From IMG/VR virus record IMGVR_UViG_3300031521_000058, positions 1 to 63,906 of that record: 63,906 nucleotides of DNA; one strand, given 5' to 3'. The notes under the pieces were generated by a model. That model had not been told where the DNA came from and searched no databases. It saw nothing but the letters and a program-made list of their open reading frames with translations. Origin of the DNA: a virus. Below, in pieces: positions 1 through 8,590 of this stretch (positions are counted from its first letter, which is position 1; each line of letters starts with the position of its first letter). Position numbers and translations under genes: made by a program.

Positions 1-75
1 AAAAGTGACTACAATTTCATAACAATCTTTTTTATTTAATTGCTTTTTATCTTTATTAATCTTAAATTCCTTCAT
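1..75 (-). CDS. Hypothetical protein, runs off left edge
   Basis: Only the first 25 codons, beginning MKEFKINKDKKQL, are inside the window; no stop is reached before base 1. The ATG lies five bases beyond the stop of the preceding leftward gene, as expected for an operon. Too little is visible for any assignment. Confidence 0.5.
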   Translation of the reverse strand, partial: MKEFKINKDKKQLNKKDCYEIVVTF

Positions 76-80
76 ATTTT

Positions 81-449
81 CTAATTTATTACCAAATAAG
101 GCATACCTCCAGGTAGAACATTCCACAACTCTCTAGGCATCAAATACGTCATTTTATCAACTGCTATACCTAAACAAACCAATTCATCAACAGTAACATG
201 AAAATCTGTCCATTGAACCCCATTCTTATCCTCACACATATTGAGAAATGACCATCCATCACCAGTTCCTTTTTTAAAATTATCAGGTAAATCATTTAGC
301 ATATCTGATATGTTGGATTTATTTTCTTCCAATTTTTTAACACAAAAATTAGCTTTGGTTAATACACCATCTACTATTTTTGTTTCTACACTATCATTAG
401 ATAAACATTTTTTAAAAATGTCGTGTACATTTTCTGCAGTTAGATTCAT
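81..449 (-). CDS. Conserved phage/bacterial protein of unknown function
   Basis: 122 aa, soluble. The central stretch DGWSFLNMCEDKNGVQWT and the C-terminal PRELWNVLPGGMPY resemble a family of unknown function that I recall from phage and bacterial genomes (WSFLN..QWT..H and LPGGMPY motifs). The start at 449 leaves a two-base gap to the stop of the ankyrin gene upstream, so the two are probably co-transcribed leftward. No catalytic motif is evident. Confidence 0.75.
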   Translation of the reverse strand: MNLTAENVHDIFKKCLSNDSVETKIVDGVLTKANFCVKKLEENKSNISDMLNDLPDNFKKGTGDGWSFLNMCEDKNGVQWTDFHVTVDELVCLGIAVDKMTYLMPRELWNVLPGGMPYLVIN

Positions 450-451
450 AA

Positions 452-1507
452 TTATTTATTTTTTAAATATTCTTGATATTGTTTTGGATAATTATCAATA
501 ATATGTTGTTTGTGTTGTTTTTTACTCCACATATCAGCACAATCAAAAGCATCTTTTCCATCAAGATCTATATCATTATATCCATTAGTTTTAATACTCA
601 AATCAGCACCATGAGACATCAATGCATCTATAACATCCAAAATTTTTGAAGATTTATACTTATTTGATAATATTTCCATCAATGGGGTTGAAATGATATG
701 TTTATAAGGTTTATTAACATCACATCCGCCATTTATAAGATTGACAGCAACTTCCCATTGTTGTTGATCTATTGCATATAATAACAAAGTTTGTAGAACA
801 TTACCTCTATCACTAGTATCTTTATTTTCGGGTAAATCTCCTATATAAGAATCTAAATCACCTCCATTTTTAATATATTCTCGTACTTCTTCTAAATCTC
901 CAATCTTAACTGCTTTTATAATATCATTTTTCTTTTTTACAGGAATTGAATTTGTATCAATTTTATCTAATTTTGGGTTACCATAATCAGCAATATATTC
1001 TATGAAATCATCTGAATCTGTTATTTTTTTACCATCTATTTCAACTACTGCAGAAGTTTCATCTTCACATTTACCAAGACATATCCAAATAGATTCATCA
1101 GAATTTTTAACTAATTTTTTTGCTTTTTTCTGTGTTAGTTTATTAGGATAAAAATCATAACCATCTTCACCATCAGAAGGTGATATACATAACATAACTT
1201 CACTTGAGCCACAATTTTTACATTTACACTTCATGGTCCTTTTTTGTGGAGCAACAAATGTCTTGAAATTTGAAACATTTGGTTGTGCACCAGTTTCACT
1301 CACACTTAAAATTTCATGTTCTGATGATGTCACATTAATTAAATCTTTCGTGTCAGAATTTCTAAAAACTCTAATGATAGAATCACCTTTACCAGATTTT
1401 GACACTCTTTTCCATGATGATGCACGTACTAATGAGTAGTTTGGAAGATCTTTTTCAATGAAATAATCAACAATTGCTGCTACACAATCTGAGGTTTCAA
1501 TTTTCAT
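452..1507 (-). CDS. Ankyrin-repeat protein with a zinc-ribbon-like segment
   Basis: 351 aa. Residues 94-107 carry a C-x-C-x2-C-x7-C cluster and a further C-x3-C pair lies near residue 143, suggesting a metal-binding ribbon. The C-terminal third (about 190-345) has ankyrin-like units with NGGCDVNKP and MSHGADLSIKTNG turns. The end (YPKQYQEYLKNK) matches the end of the other ankyrin protein of the window (23152-23664, FPEKYKDYLKKD), so the two share an origin. Ankyrin repeats mediate protein binding; the partner is unknown. First gene of its operon, with a TATCTTTG promoter element just upstream. Confidence 0.75.
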   Translation of the reverse strand: MKIETSDCVAAIVDYFIEKDLPNYSLVRASSWKRVSKSGKGDSIIRVFRNSDTKDLINVTSSEHEILSVSETGAQPNVSNFKTFVAPQKRTMKCKCKNCGSSEVMLCISPSDGEDGYDFYPNKLTQKKAKKLVKNSDESIWICLGKCEDETSAVVEIDGKKITDSDDFIEYIADYGNPKLDKIDTNSIPVKKKNDIIKAVKIGDLEEVREYIKNGGDLDSYIGDLPENKDTSDRGNVLQTLLLYAIDQQQWEVAVNLINGGCDVNKPYKHIISTPLMEILSNKYKSSKILDVIDALMSHGADLSIKTNGYNDIDLDGKDAFDCADMWSKKQHKQHIIDNYPKQYQEYLKNK

Positions 1508-1528
1508 ATTATTATTTATTATTTACCA

Positions 1529-1536
1529 CAAAGATA
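1529..1536 (-). promoter_or_regulatory. Bacteroidota-type promoter, -7 element
   Basis: Read leftward this is TATCTTTG, the -7 box of Bacteroidota sigma-A promoters, 22 bases before the ankyrin gene. No convincing TTTG box lies 19-20 bases further upstream, so only the -7 element is supported. Confidence 0.5.
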
Positions 1537-1620
1537 ATAAAATTATATCAAATAAAATAATTTTTTAATTATATTTCGCATAATTTTCTTCTTCTACTAA
1601 TATCAATTAAATCTTTCAAT

Positions 1621-2067
1621 TTATTCATATGATGAATCTTTTATAATATTTCCTAATTTATTTTTTCTATCAATTTTTAATTTAAGTAAATTATACTCAC
1701 TTAAATTATTTATTATTATTTTTTCTACAAATGGCATCATAACATGATCTCTTTTAAAAAAAGATGTTATTATAGTATAATCCTCATTTTTCAATTTTGA
1801 AAAAATATAAGGAATTTCTATTATTTCATTAAATGTACCCCAATTACAATAATTAGTTTTCCAATATTTTTTTAATCTACCATTTTTTGACAATTTTGGA
1901 ATTGAATAGCCTCCAGTAGGATTCACACTATAAACAACTTTAATAGAATTCAATTCAGTTCTAATATTATCAAGTTCAATTGAGCATAAACAAGTACATA
2001 TAACTCCCTTTCTTGAATAATTTTTAGGTGTGGTAAAACAATAATCTAAATTACTTGATTTAATCAT
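1621..2067 (-). CDS. Hypothetical protein
   Basis: 148 aa, basic, no membrane segment. I do not recognise a family. It follows smpB after seven bases and is probably co-transcribed with it. A C-x-C-x-C cluster (CTCLCS) near residue 25 and a YWKTNYCNWG stretch are its most distinctive features. Confidence 0.7.
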   Translation of the reverse strand: MIKSSNLDYCFTTPKNYSRKGVICTCLCSIELDNIRTELNSIKVVYSVNPTGGYSIPKLSKNGRLKKYWKTNYCNWGTFNEIIEIPYIFSKLKNEDYTIITSFFKRDHVMMPFVEKIIINNLSEYNLLKLKIDRKNKLGNIIKDSSYE

Positions 2068-2074
2068 GTTTATA

Positions 2075-2518
2075 TTATTTATAAGATTTTAAGATTTTAT
2101 CAGTGTCTCTTTTAATATCTCTTTCTTTTATGTGTTCTTTTTTACTATATGTATTTTTACCTTTTGCTATACAAATAGTAACCTTACAAAGTCCTTTTTC
2201 ATTTATAAACATATTTTTAGCTATAATAGTAAATCCTTTTTCTTTTACTTTCTTACGAATTTTAGACAATTCTTTCTTTTTAAGTAAAAGTTTTCTTTGT
2301 CGTCTTGGTTCATGATTATATCTATTACCAAATTCATATTCATCAATATGAGAATTCAATAAAAATAATTCATCACCTTGAAAAGCACAATAACTATCAA
2401 CAATAGAAGCTTTACCTAATCTAATTGATTTTATTTCTGTTCCAACTAATATAATACCTGATACAAAATTATCAAGTAGTTCATATTCATAAGAAGCTTT
2501 TTTATTTTTAATTATCAT
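2075..2518 (-). CDS. smpB: SsrA-binding protein SmpB
   Basis: 147 aa, the normal length of SmpB. SmpB binds tmRNA and delivers it to stalled ribosomes for trans-translation. Family hallmarks are visible in order: KKASYEYEL at the N-terminus, GTEIKSIRLGKASI with the invariant GTE-KS-R, the loop with NRYNHEPRRQRKLLLKKKE, EKGFTIIAKNMF, and the basic tail with AKGKNTYSKKEHIKERD. The C-terminal tail remains lysine- and arginine-rich, as required in the family for decoding-centre contacts. SmpB in a phage is unusual; no tmRNA gene is visible in the window, so it may work with host tmRNA. Confidence 0.93.
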   Translation of the reverse strand: MIIKNKKASYEYELLDNFVSGIILVGTEIKSIRLGKASIVDSYCAFQGDELFLLNSHIDEYEFGNRYNHEPRRQRKLLLKKKELSKIRKKVKEKGFTIIAKNMFINEKGLCKVTICIAKGKNTYSKKEHIKERDIKRDTDKILKSYK

Positions 2519-2540
2519 TTTTTAATTATTAATTTGAGTG

Positions 2541-2548
2541 TAAAGATA
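2541..2548 (-). promoter_or_regulatory. Possible promoter -7 element for smpB
   Basis: Leftward reading TATCTTTA, one base from the Bacteroidota TAnnTTTG box, 22 bases before the smpB start in a non-coding gap. No clear upstream box. Confidence 0.35.
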
Positions 2549-2586
2549 CACATTTTTATTTATATACAATAATATAATTATATTAT

Positions 2587-2958
2587 TTAATATAAATTAT
2601 CAATATCATAATTCCAGAAATTCAATTTTCCTTTTATATTTTCAATTGGAGCATCAAATAATATTGGATTTTTTAATATCCAATGATATGTACCTTTTTC
2701 AGCCCAAATTGAGTTAGAATTTATTATACAATCAACAATTTCAACACTTCCTATAATTGAACCAAATTTCATTTTTTTATTTATATCAAATAAAATATTA
2801 TTTTGTTGTTCTATACTCATAATAGCATCTGATATTTTTTTAGAAGAATGAATCAATACTCTTCCTCTAAAATTAGTTTTCCAACTACGATTTTCAACAT
2901 CTTTTATTCCTGAACATATTAGATATGACCATGGTTGTTTCACTGAAATTGTTTTCAT
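2587..2958 (-). CDS. ASCH-domain protein
   Basis: 123 aa. The start MKTISVKQPWSYLICSG followed by KDVENRSWKTNFRGRVLIHSSKK is the classic ASCH pattern (beta strand, QPWA-like turn, E-N-R/K strand, RG-(x)-hydrophobic-H). ASCH domains bind RNA or modified nucleotides and are common in phages near nucleotide and RNA metabolism genes. It starts three bases after the stop of the downstream-coded fusion protein, so they are one operon. Substrate unknown. Confidence 0.8.
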   Translation of the reverse strand: MKTISVKQPWSYLICSGIKDVENRSWKTNFRGRVLIHSSKKISDAIMSIEQQNNILFDINKKMKFGSIIGSVEIVDCIINSNSIWAEKGTYHWILKNPILFDAPIENIKGKLNFWNYDIDNLY

Positions 2959-2960
2959 TA

Positions 2961-4037
2961 TTATTCAAATACGTTATTATCATAAAATTTTTCAATTGCT
3001 TCTTTATAAAACAGCACTTCTTTCATATTAATTGGTTTAAAATGATGTCCATCTACACCAACATCTAGTCCATATCTTTTTACCATTTGTCTACCGTGTA
3101 TATGTCCAAATAGAGTAAAATACTTTTTATCAGCATTTAATGGTTCATGAGTCATAAATAAATTATCTTTTTTATCAAATTCTTTAAATGGTAAAACCTT
3201 TTCATCATCAATATTAGTAGAAATTATCAAATCATTATACACGTTTTTAAACCCTTTTTTCAACAACATTTTCTTAAATAAATTAAAATCACCTTTGTAA
3301 TCTTTATTCATTTCATCAATTTCATAATTTCCTAATATTAAAAATATATTACCATTCAATTTATTAATGAATGAATAATCACCAAAATCACCCAAATTAT
3401 AAACATTATCATTAGGTTTAACTACTGAATTCCAGAAATTAATCATACATTGATTCATTTCTTCAACTGAAGTGAAAGGACGTTTAGATAATTCTAGTGT
3501 TCTTTTACTTCCAAAGTGATCATCAGATGTAAAAAAAGTATCTGGTTTAGAATTAGATAAAAAATCTATTTTATTTTTAACTTCGCTTAAAACATCTTTA
3601 TAATTATTAAGAACTTTAACATTATAATCGTTTTCAAGTCTATTTTTAATATATCTTTTCATTGGAAATTCATCATCAATTCCAATTATTATTTTCTCAC
3701 TACATTTTGATATCCATTCACCGACTTCAAATCTAGTAGTTTGACCATACATTCTACCTTCTATTTTTTCTTCTTCATTTGGAATCCAAAAAACTAAAAT
3801 ATCAGATTCATTTAAATATTCTGTCTCCCATTTTACTTGTTCATCAAAATTAAATTTTGATTTGTCTAATGATTTTCTTCTTGGATTAGTAATTACTAAA
3901 TTTTTATATCCTGATAAATCATTACATATATCATTTTGCCAATTAGGAGCACCTTGAATAGGACCACCTAAAAAAACACACACATTATTTCCTTTTTCTT
4001 CATCAAATCTTTCTGGACTTGTTATAATTTTTGTCAT
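2961..4037 (-). CDS. Nucleoside 2-deoxyribosyltransferase-like / metallophosphoesterase fusion
   Basis: 358 aa with two domains. Residues about 18-145 (VFLGGPIQGAPNWQ, later VKWETEYLNESDILVFWIP and TRFEVGEW) match the nucleoside 2-deoxyribosyltransferase-like fold. Residues about 165-350 match a calcineurin-type phosphoesterase of the phage/YfcE-like group: TSDDHFGS, RPFTSVEEMN, NVYNLGDFGD, LILGNYEID, MTHEP and LFGHIHGRQ. The usual GNHD is GNYE here, so one metal/catalytic position is altered while D-x-H, GD and GH-x-H are retained. The combination suggests processing of nucleotides or nucleotide-derived molecules; the actual substrate is not evident. Confidence 0.82.
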   Translation of the reverse strand: MTKIITSPERFDEEKGNNVCVFLGGPIQGAPNWQNDICNDLSGYKNLVITNPRRKSLDKSKFNFDEQVKWETEYLNESDILVFWIPNEEEKIEGRMYGQTTRFEVGEWISKCSEKIIIGIDDEFPMKRYIKNRLENDYNVKVLNNYKDVLSEVKNKIDFLSNSKPDTFFTSDDHFGSKRTLELSKRPFTSVEEMNQCMINFWNSVVKPNDNVYNLGDFGDYSFINKLNGNIFLILGNYEIDEMNKDYKGDFNLFKKMLLKKGFKNVYNDLIISTNIDDEKVLPFKEFDKKDNLFMTHEPLNADKKYFTLFGHIHGRQMVKRYGLDVGVDGHHFKPINMKEVLFYKEAIEKFYDNNVFE

Positions 4038-4095
4038 TTATTACTTTTAATTTTTATAATATGATATACTCATATTATTTATATTTGTTTCTATT

Positions 4096-4287
4096 TTAGA
4101 ATTTCCAACTGACACTATCTACATAGGATTGTTTAAATTTTAAAATTTCTTTATTCAATTCATCTTCATCATTAATAGCTTCTAATTGAGAAATTTTAAT
4201 CAATTGTTTAGTTTCATTTATAGTAAAAACACGCCTACCACTATCATTAGTAAGAGTATCTATCAACAAATCTGTTCTTGTTTTCAT
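4096..4287 (-). CDS. Hypothetical small protein
   Basis: 63 aa, helical, no recognised domain. The start MKTRTDLLIDTLTNDSGRR and the spacing to the exonuclease gene (13 bases) fit co-transcription. Confidence 0.6.
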   Translation of the reverse strand: MKTRTDLLIDTLTNDSGRRVFTINETKQLIKISQLEAINDEDELNKEILKFKQSYVDSVSWKF

Positions 4288-4300
4288 ATTTTAATTTTTT

Positions 4301-4990
4301 TTATATTAGATGTACGATTTTTTTTGCGGCTTTAACACAACCCATAACATCTTTTTCACAATAATTTTGAATTTTATCTAATTCTTTAGTTTCCCAAAAA
4401 TATTTATGAACATCTTTACCAGCCATTAAATCTTTTGGACTATCAACATTTAAAGAATATAACATTTCATCAAATGATACAGGTTCTAATGTGCCAAGAC
4501 TTTTCCAAACCTCAGCTAGATCAACAACATTCATATCCCATGGCTTAACACTATGAGTTTTAAGAATTTTAGGAATTATATATCCATACTTCAGCATTTT
4601 TCTGTTTAGCCATGGTATATCAAATCCTTTTATATAAAATCCACTCAAACCTAATAAAGAATTATTAGATACATTCATTAGTGATTGCTGAGTTTTTTTA
4701 ATTATATATTCTTCATCCTCATCACATATTGACATCATTTTAATTTCATCATTTTTAGTTATTCTAGACATAGAAACACAAACAACTCTACCAAATTCTG
4801 GTATCAATGATGATTTATTGAGATAAACATCATTTGGATCTTCTTTCCAATCCAAAAATTGTAAACTTTTTCTATCTAATTTACGCATAAAAAGATCATA
4901 TCCTCTAATATCATCTTCTTTTAGAGATGATAAATTTGGATAAAATCCTGCAGTTTCAATGTCAATATATACTAAATCTTTATAATCCAT
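4301..4990 (-). CDS. DEDD-family 3'-5' exonuclease, PolB-exonuclease-like
   Basis: 229 aa. Exo I is YIDIETAGF (D10, E12), Exo II lies in GFYIKGFDIPWLNRK, Exo III in YCEKDVMG, giving the DEDD set; the arrangement matches the stand-alone family related to the exonuclease domain of family B polymerases. It would remove nucleotides from 3' ends. The family B polymerase segment at 24445-25806 lacks an exonuclease domain, so a proofreading role in trans is conceivable but unproven. Confidence 0.8.
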   Translation of the reverse strand: MDYKDLVYIDIETAGFYPNLSSLKEDDIRGYDLFMRKLDRKSLQFLDWKEDPNDVYLNKSSLIPEFGRVVCVSMSRITKNDEIKMMSICDEDEEYIIKKTQQSLMNVSNNSLLGLSGFYIKGFDIPWLNRKMLKYGYIIPKILKTHSVKPWDMNVVDLAEVWKSLGTLEPVSFDEMLYSLNVDSPKDLMAGKDVHKYFWETKELDKIQNYCEKDVMGCVKAAKKIVHLI

Positions 4991-5007
4991 TTAATATTTA
5001 TAAAATA

Positions 5008-5370
5008 TTATTTGAATAGTTTATTTAATTTCTCTATTTTTTCTGATCTTATAATATTATTTATTAATTTAGATTCATCATTTACTATATCATCAAATGA
5101 ACGAATATTATATAAATCTGAGATGAGTTCATCTTTCTGTTCAGTTGTTAAATTACATGATGATTTTTGTTTTATATTCAAACCTACATCATATAAATTT
5201 ATCAATTTTTCTTTTCTAAATATTTTTCTTGCTTCATTATAATATTTAATATGAACATCCTTATACTTAATGAAAGTTGTTAAATCTATCTGTTTTTTAA
5301 AATTAATAGTACAATAATTCCAACACAAATTATATGCTTTATAATCTAATAAAGTAGGCTCTTCTATCAT
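5008..5370 (-). CDS. Hypothetical protein
   Basis: 120 aa, helical, basic, overlaps the stop of the methyltransferase gene by four bases (translational coupling). Its C-terminus (IIRSEKIEKLNKLFK) resembles the R-K-x-K-[LI] tail found on several other small proteins of this window. No domain recognised. Confidence 0.68.
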   Translation of the reverse strand: MIEEPTLLDYKAYNLCWNYCTINFKKQIDLTTFIKYKDVHIKYYNEARKIFRKEKLINLYDVGLNIKQKSSCNLTTEQKDELISDLYNIRSFDDIVNDESKLINNIIRSEKIEKLNKLFK

Positions 5371-6266
5371 TTTTCTTTTTTCTTTCTATTTGCTAATATT
5401 TGTTCTCTACTAATAATAAATTTTAATTTTTCATTAGGTGAATCATTAGTATAAGGCTTAATATCAACTCTTTTGTTTGATATTTCAACATATTCTTCAT
5501 TAATATCAATTCCTATAAAATTTCTATTATTCATCTTAGACATTTTACAAGTAGTAGCTGAACCACACATAGGATCTAATACTATATCTCCTTCATTACT
5601 CCATGATAAGATATGATCCTCTGCCAAACTTTCTGGAAATGCAGCAGGATGAGCATATGCAAATTTATCTTTTGTGGTAAAACCTGCTCCATTATTTATA
5701 TGCCAAACATTATATCTATACCCTAATTTACTAACAGTGAAACTTTTGCTTTTTTTTAATTCACCATCTTTAGTTCTAGCACTTGGAGTTCCAAAATTTT
5801 TACTTCCTGCCCAACGATTCTCTTTATCACGAAATAAGTTAACAGTTTTAGGCTTACCCTTTGAAAATACAAACATATATTCAAATACTTGTGAGTATCT
5901 ACCTGATTCAGGAAATGCAGGTCCATTCTTGTGATATATCATTGTATCATGAATATTGAAGCCTATTTCTTTGAATTTTAATGCTTGTCTAAAAGAATCA
6001 CCACTCTCAGAGCCATCAACTATCTGATCACCAATAACCCAAACAACAACTCCTCCATCTTTAGTTATTCTATATAATTCCTCTACCATTGGTATAAATG
6101 GAAAACTATAACCATCAAAATGATCTTTATCTTTTATAATTCCTTTGTATGTTCTTAATGAACCATATGGTGGAGATGTAACGGTCAAATCTATAGAATT
6201 ATCAGGTATATTTTTCATCACATCAACTGCATCTCCACATATTATTTTATTTAAAAATTTATTCAT
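5367..6266 (-). CDS. DNA methyltransferase (N4/N6 amino-methyltransferase, PF01555-like)
   Basis: 299 aa. The catalytic motif TSPPYG sits at residues 30-35 and the AdoMet-binding motif DPMCGSATT near residue 232, followed by NRNFIGIDINEEYVEIS, i.e. the beta-class order. The TSPPY form is often found in N4-cytosine enzymes, but N6-adenine cannot be excluded. No restriction partner is adjacent, so it probably protects phage DNA from host restriction or modifies it epigenetically. Confidence 0.88.
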   Translation of the reverse strand: MNKFLNKIICGDAVDVMKNIPDNSIDLTVTSPPYGSLRTYKGIIKDKDHFDGYSFPFIPMVEELYRITKDGGVVVWVIGDQIVDGSESGDSFRQALKFKEIGFNIHDTMIYHKNGPAFPESGRYSQVFEYMFVFSKGKPKTVNLFRDKENRWAGSKNFGTPSARTKDGELKKSKSFTVSKLGYRYNVWHINNGAGFTTKDKFAYAHPAAFPESLAEDHILSWSNEGDIVLDPMCGSATTCKMSKMNNRNFIGIDINEEYVEISNKRVDIKPYTNDSPNEKLKFIISREQILANRKKKEK

Positions 6267-6320
6267 AATAATGTTTTTATTTATCTATTATATAAATAAA
6301 AATTGATTATGTTTAACAAA

Positions 6321-6354
6321 AAAAAGAGAATACAAGTTAATGTATTCTCTTTTT
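6321..6354 (-). terminator. Rho-independent terminator after pncB
   Basis: A 14-bp A/T-flanked stem (AAAAAGAGAATACA and its complement) with a 6-base loop; read leftward it is followed by a run of T. It lies downstream of pncB and upstream of the methyltransferase gene. Confidence 0.85.
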
Positions 6355-6387
6355 ATTAAATTTAATGTGATATAATTACTCTAAATA

Positions 6388-7587
6388 TCATTTTTCATAA
6401 TTATTTTTTATAATATCAAAATGAATATATTTCATTATTTCAACCATTTTAGAATCTCCAATTGCTTTACCAGGATCATCTGATAATTTAACACAAGGAA
6501 CTCCATTCATACGAGTAAGTTTAATTACCATATTCATTGGTTTACTTTTTAAATTCGTAACACTCTCTTTTTTGAAATCATTTGTAAAATGAGTTCCAAT
6601 ACCAAAAGAGCAAAGAATTTTATTTTTACAATATTCTATCAATTCAATAGCAGAATAAACATCCAATGCATTACTAAAAATAATAGATTTTGTCATTGGA
6701 TTAATATTTAATTTTTTATAATTTTCAACAATTTTATCAGTGAAAAGGTGAGCATCTCCACTATCATGTCTAACACTATCCCACAATTTTGCATCTTGTA
6801 AAGAAAAATCAGATAAGAAAGATTCAAGTCCAAAAGTATCAGGTAACATTGTACCTAAGTCACCTTGAAATGTTTCTTGCCATCTTTTCATGAAAATCTT
6901 ATTAGGATGATTAAGACTTTCTAATGCTGCTACACCAGATATAGCCTCATGAGCACATGTTCCTGTAGCTTTAACACCATGCTTCATTGCAAGAAATGGA
7001 TTACTTGTACCAACAAATCCTGTATATTTACATAATTCACGAACCACAATATCTTGTGTCATAAAATTACGTCTTCTGCGAGTACCAAAATCAGCAAATG
7101 TCGCTCCAGCATCACTTAATAGTTTTCCTTTTTCGTTGATTAATTCTACTTGTCCATCCATGTTCCAATCTTTATCCATCACTTTGAAATAAACTTCTGA
7201 TATGATAGCCATCAAAGGAACCTCCCAAAGTATTGCATCCCTCCAAAAACCTTCAATTTTTATGTTAAGTTCACCATTTTCTTCGTGAGTGATATTAACT
7301 TGTGAAGAATTAAATTTATATGCAGCTAAATATTGACGAGCAGAGACAGAAATATAACCTACTTTTTCTTTCAAATAATCATACTCATCATCAGTCAATT
7401 TCAAATTTTCCATCAATTTGATTTGTTTTTTGATAATTTTGATAGATTTACGATTGAAAATCATAGATTTATCACGATTATTAAACGTATATTCTCCTTT
7501 CGCATCAGGATAATGTTCTATGACAAACTGCATCATACTTAACTTGTAAAGGTCAGTATCTAAAATACTGTTGATAATTTGTTTCAT
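6388..7587 (-). CDS. pncB: Nicotinate phosphoribosyltransferase
   Basis: 399 aa, full family length. Converts nicotinate and PRPP to nicotinate mononucleotide (Preiss-Handler pathway). Seen: N-terminal LDTDLYKLSMMQ and YTFNNRD, FGTRRRRNF, GTSNPFLAMKHGVKATGTCAHEA, DTFGLESFLSDF, VRHDSGD, and SIIFSNALD, all characteristic of PncB, including the autophosphorylated-histidine segment (TCAHE). It has its own promoter-like TATCTTTG at 7617-7624 and a terminator. With the nicotinamidase gene at 9386-10045 it gives a two-step nicotinamide-to-NaMN route. Confidence 0.95.
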   Translation of the reverse strand: MKQIINSILDTDLYKLSMMQFVIEHYPDAKGEYTFNNRDKSMIFNRKSIKIIKKQIKLMENLKLTDDEYDYLKEKVGYISVSARQYLAAYKFNSSQVNITHEENGELNIKIEGFWRDAILWEVPLMAIISEVYFKVMDKDWNMDGQVELINEKGKLLSDAGATFADFGTRRRRNFMTQDIVVRELCKYTGFVGTSNPFLAMKHGVKATGTCAHEAISGVAALESLNHPNKIFMKRWQETFQGDLGTMLPDTFGLESFLSDFSLQDAKLWDSVRHDSGDAHLFTDKIVENYKKLNINPMTKSIIFSNALDVYSAIELIEYCKNKILCSFGIGTHFTNDFKKESVTNLKSKPMNMVIKLTRMNGVPCVKLSDDPGKAIGDSKMVEIMKYIHFDIIKNNYEK

Positions 7588-7616
7588 TTTAATTTGTTTT
7601 AATTTGAATTATTTCA

Positions 7617-7624
7617 CAAAGATA
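7617..7624 (-). promoter_or_regulatory. Bacteroidota-type promoter -7 element for pncB
   Basis: Leftward TATCTTTG, 30 bases before the pncB ATG; an ATTG close to a -33 TTTG lies about 20 bases further upstream. Confidence 0.55.
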
Positions 7625-7659
7625 ATACTTTTATTTTTAAATACAATAAAATATTTAGT

Positions 7660-8283
7660 TTATTTTTTAGAATATGGATTTTTACTCAAATATGAATTAT
7701 AATATTCTTTATTTCCAGTAACTTCTTCACCTAACCATTCTGGAATATCATATGATTCATCTTCACTACTAAGTTCAACTTCAGCAATAGTTAATCCTTC
7801 ATTCTCACCATGAAATTCATCAACTTCAAATATGTGATTTCCAACTTGAATATTATAACGAGTTTTATCTATTTTACCATCTCCACATAATAACATCAAT
7901 TCTTTTGCTTCATCAACTAATATTTCTTTTTCAAATTCATAGCGAGACACACCAGTTTCATTAGTTTTTCCTTTGATAGTTATATATGCTTTATCATTTT
8001 TAATGCGAATTCTAACTGCAGGATTAGATGAAATATATCCTTGAATAATTTTATATTCATTAACTGATAATGATTTATATTCACCTTTAACAAGAAATTT
8101 TCTTTCAATTTCTTGAGGCATTGGTTTTCTACCCATTTGAAATAAAATTTTTTGCTGAATATGAACAATAGATAAGCAAATTTCATCTATTCTATTTTTT
8201 ATTTCTTCAGTTTGTTCTTGACTTTCAAGATATTTCAACCTTTCATTCATTTCATCATAAATTTCCTTATACATTCCAATCAT
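7660..8283 (-). CDS. CYTH / triphosphate tunnel metalloenzyme
   Basis: 207 aa. After a helical N-terminal ~55 residues comes the signature EIERKFLV, then VRIRIKNDKAYITIKGK, SRYEFEKEI, KTRYNIQVGNHIFEVDEF and GLTIAEVEL: alternating charged strands that line the triphosphate tunnel. Family members hydrolyse tripolyphosphate or nucleoside triphosphates or act as class IV adenylate cyclases. The ATG at 8274 is an alternative start that shortens the overlap with the next gene. Located between pncB and pncA. Confidence 0.88.
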   Translation of the reverse strand: MIGMYKEIYDEMNERLKYLESQEQTEEIKNRIDEICLSIVHIQQKILFQMGRKPMPQEIERKFLVKGEYKSLSVNEYKIIQGYISSNPAVRIRIKNDKAYITIKGKTNETGVSRYEFEKEILVDEAKELMLLCGDGKIDKTRYNIQVGNHIFEVDEFHGENEGLTIAEVELSSEDESYDIPEWLGEEVTGNKEYYNSYLSKNPYSKK

Positions 8284-8590
8284 ACTTTTTTTTTATTTTA
8301 TTTAGTTCTTCTAGTTTTTCTTTTCTTATTTCAATTAAAGTTTTTTCTATTTTAGGTTTTATAAACCAACTATTTATTTCACCTGCATTCCATCTGCTAC
8401 TTCTATATAAATCAAATTTTTTCTTTTTTATTTCCAAATATCCTTTCAAGTCAAAAAAATCTACAATTTCACGCATATGTAAATCATAATACTTAGTTGG
8501 AATATTAGTAATAATATCTGATACAAATGTTTGTTCGCAAATAATATGTCCAGTTAAAGAATTCTTATAATATTTATTTTTTGATTCCAT
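8267..8590 (-). CDS. Hypothetical protein with RKEKL C-terminal tail
   Basis: 107 aa. Unrecognised body; near the C-terminus it carries IRKEKLEELNKIKKK, the same tail as the next two small genes. It overlaps both neighbours by about 17 bases, so translation is probably coupled. Confidence 0.68.
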   Translation of the reverse strand: MESKNKYYKNSLTGHIICEQTFVSDIITNIPTKYYDLHMREIVDFFDLKGYLEIKKKKFDLYRSSRWNAGEINSWFIKPKIEKTLIEIRKEKLEELNKIKKKYDWNV

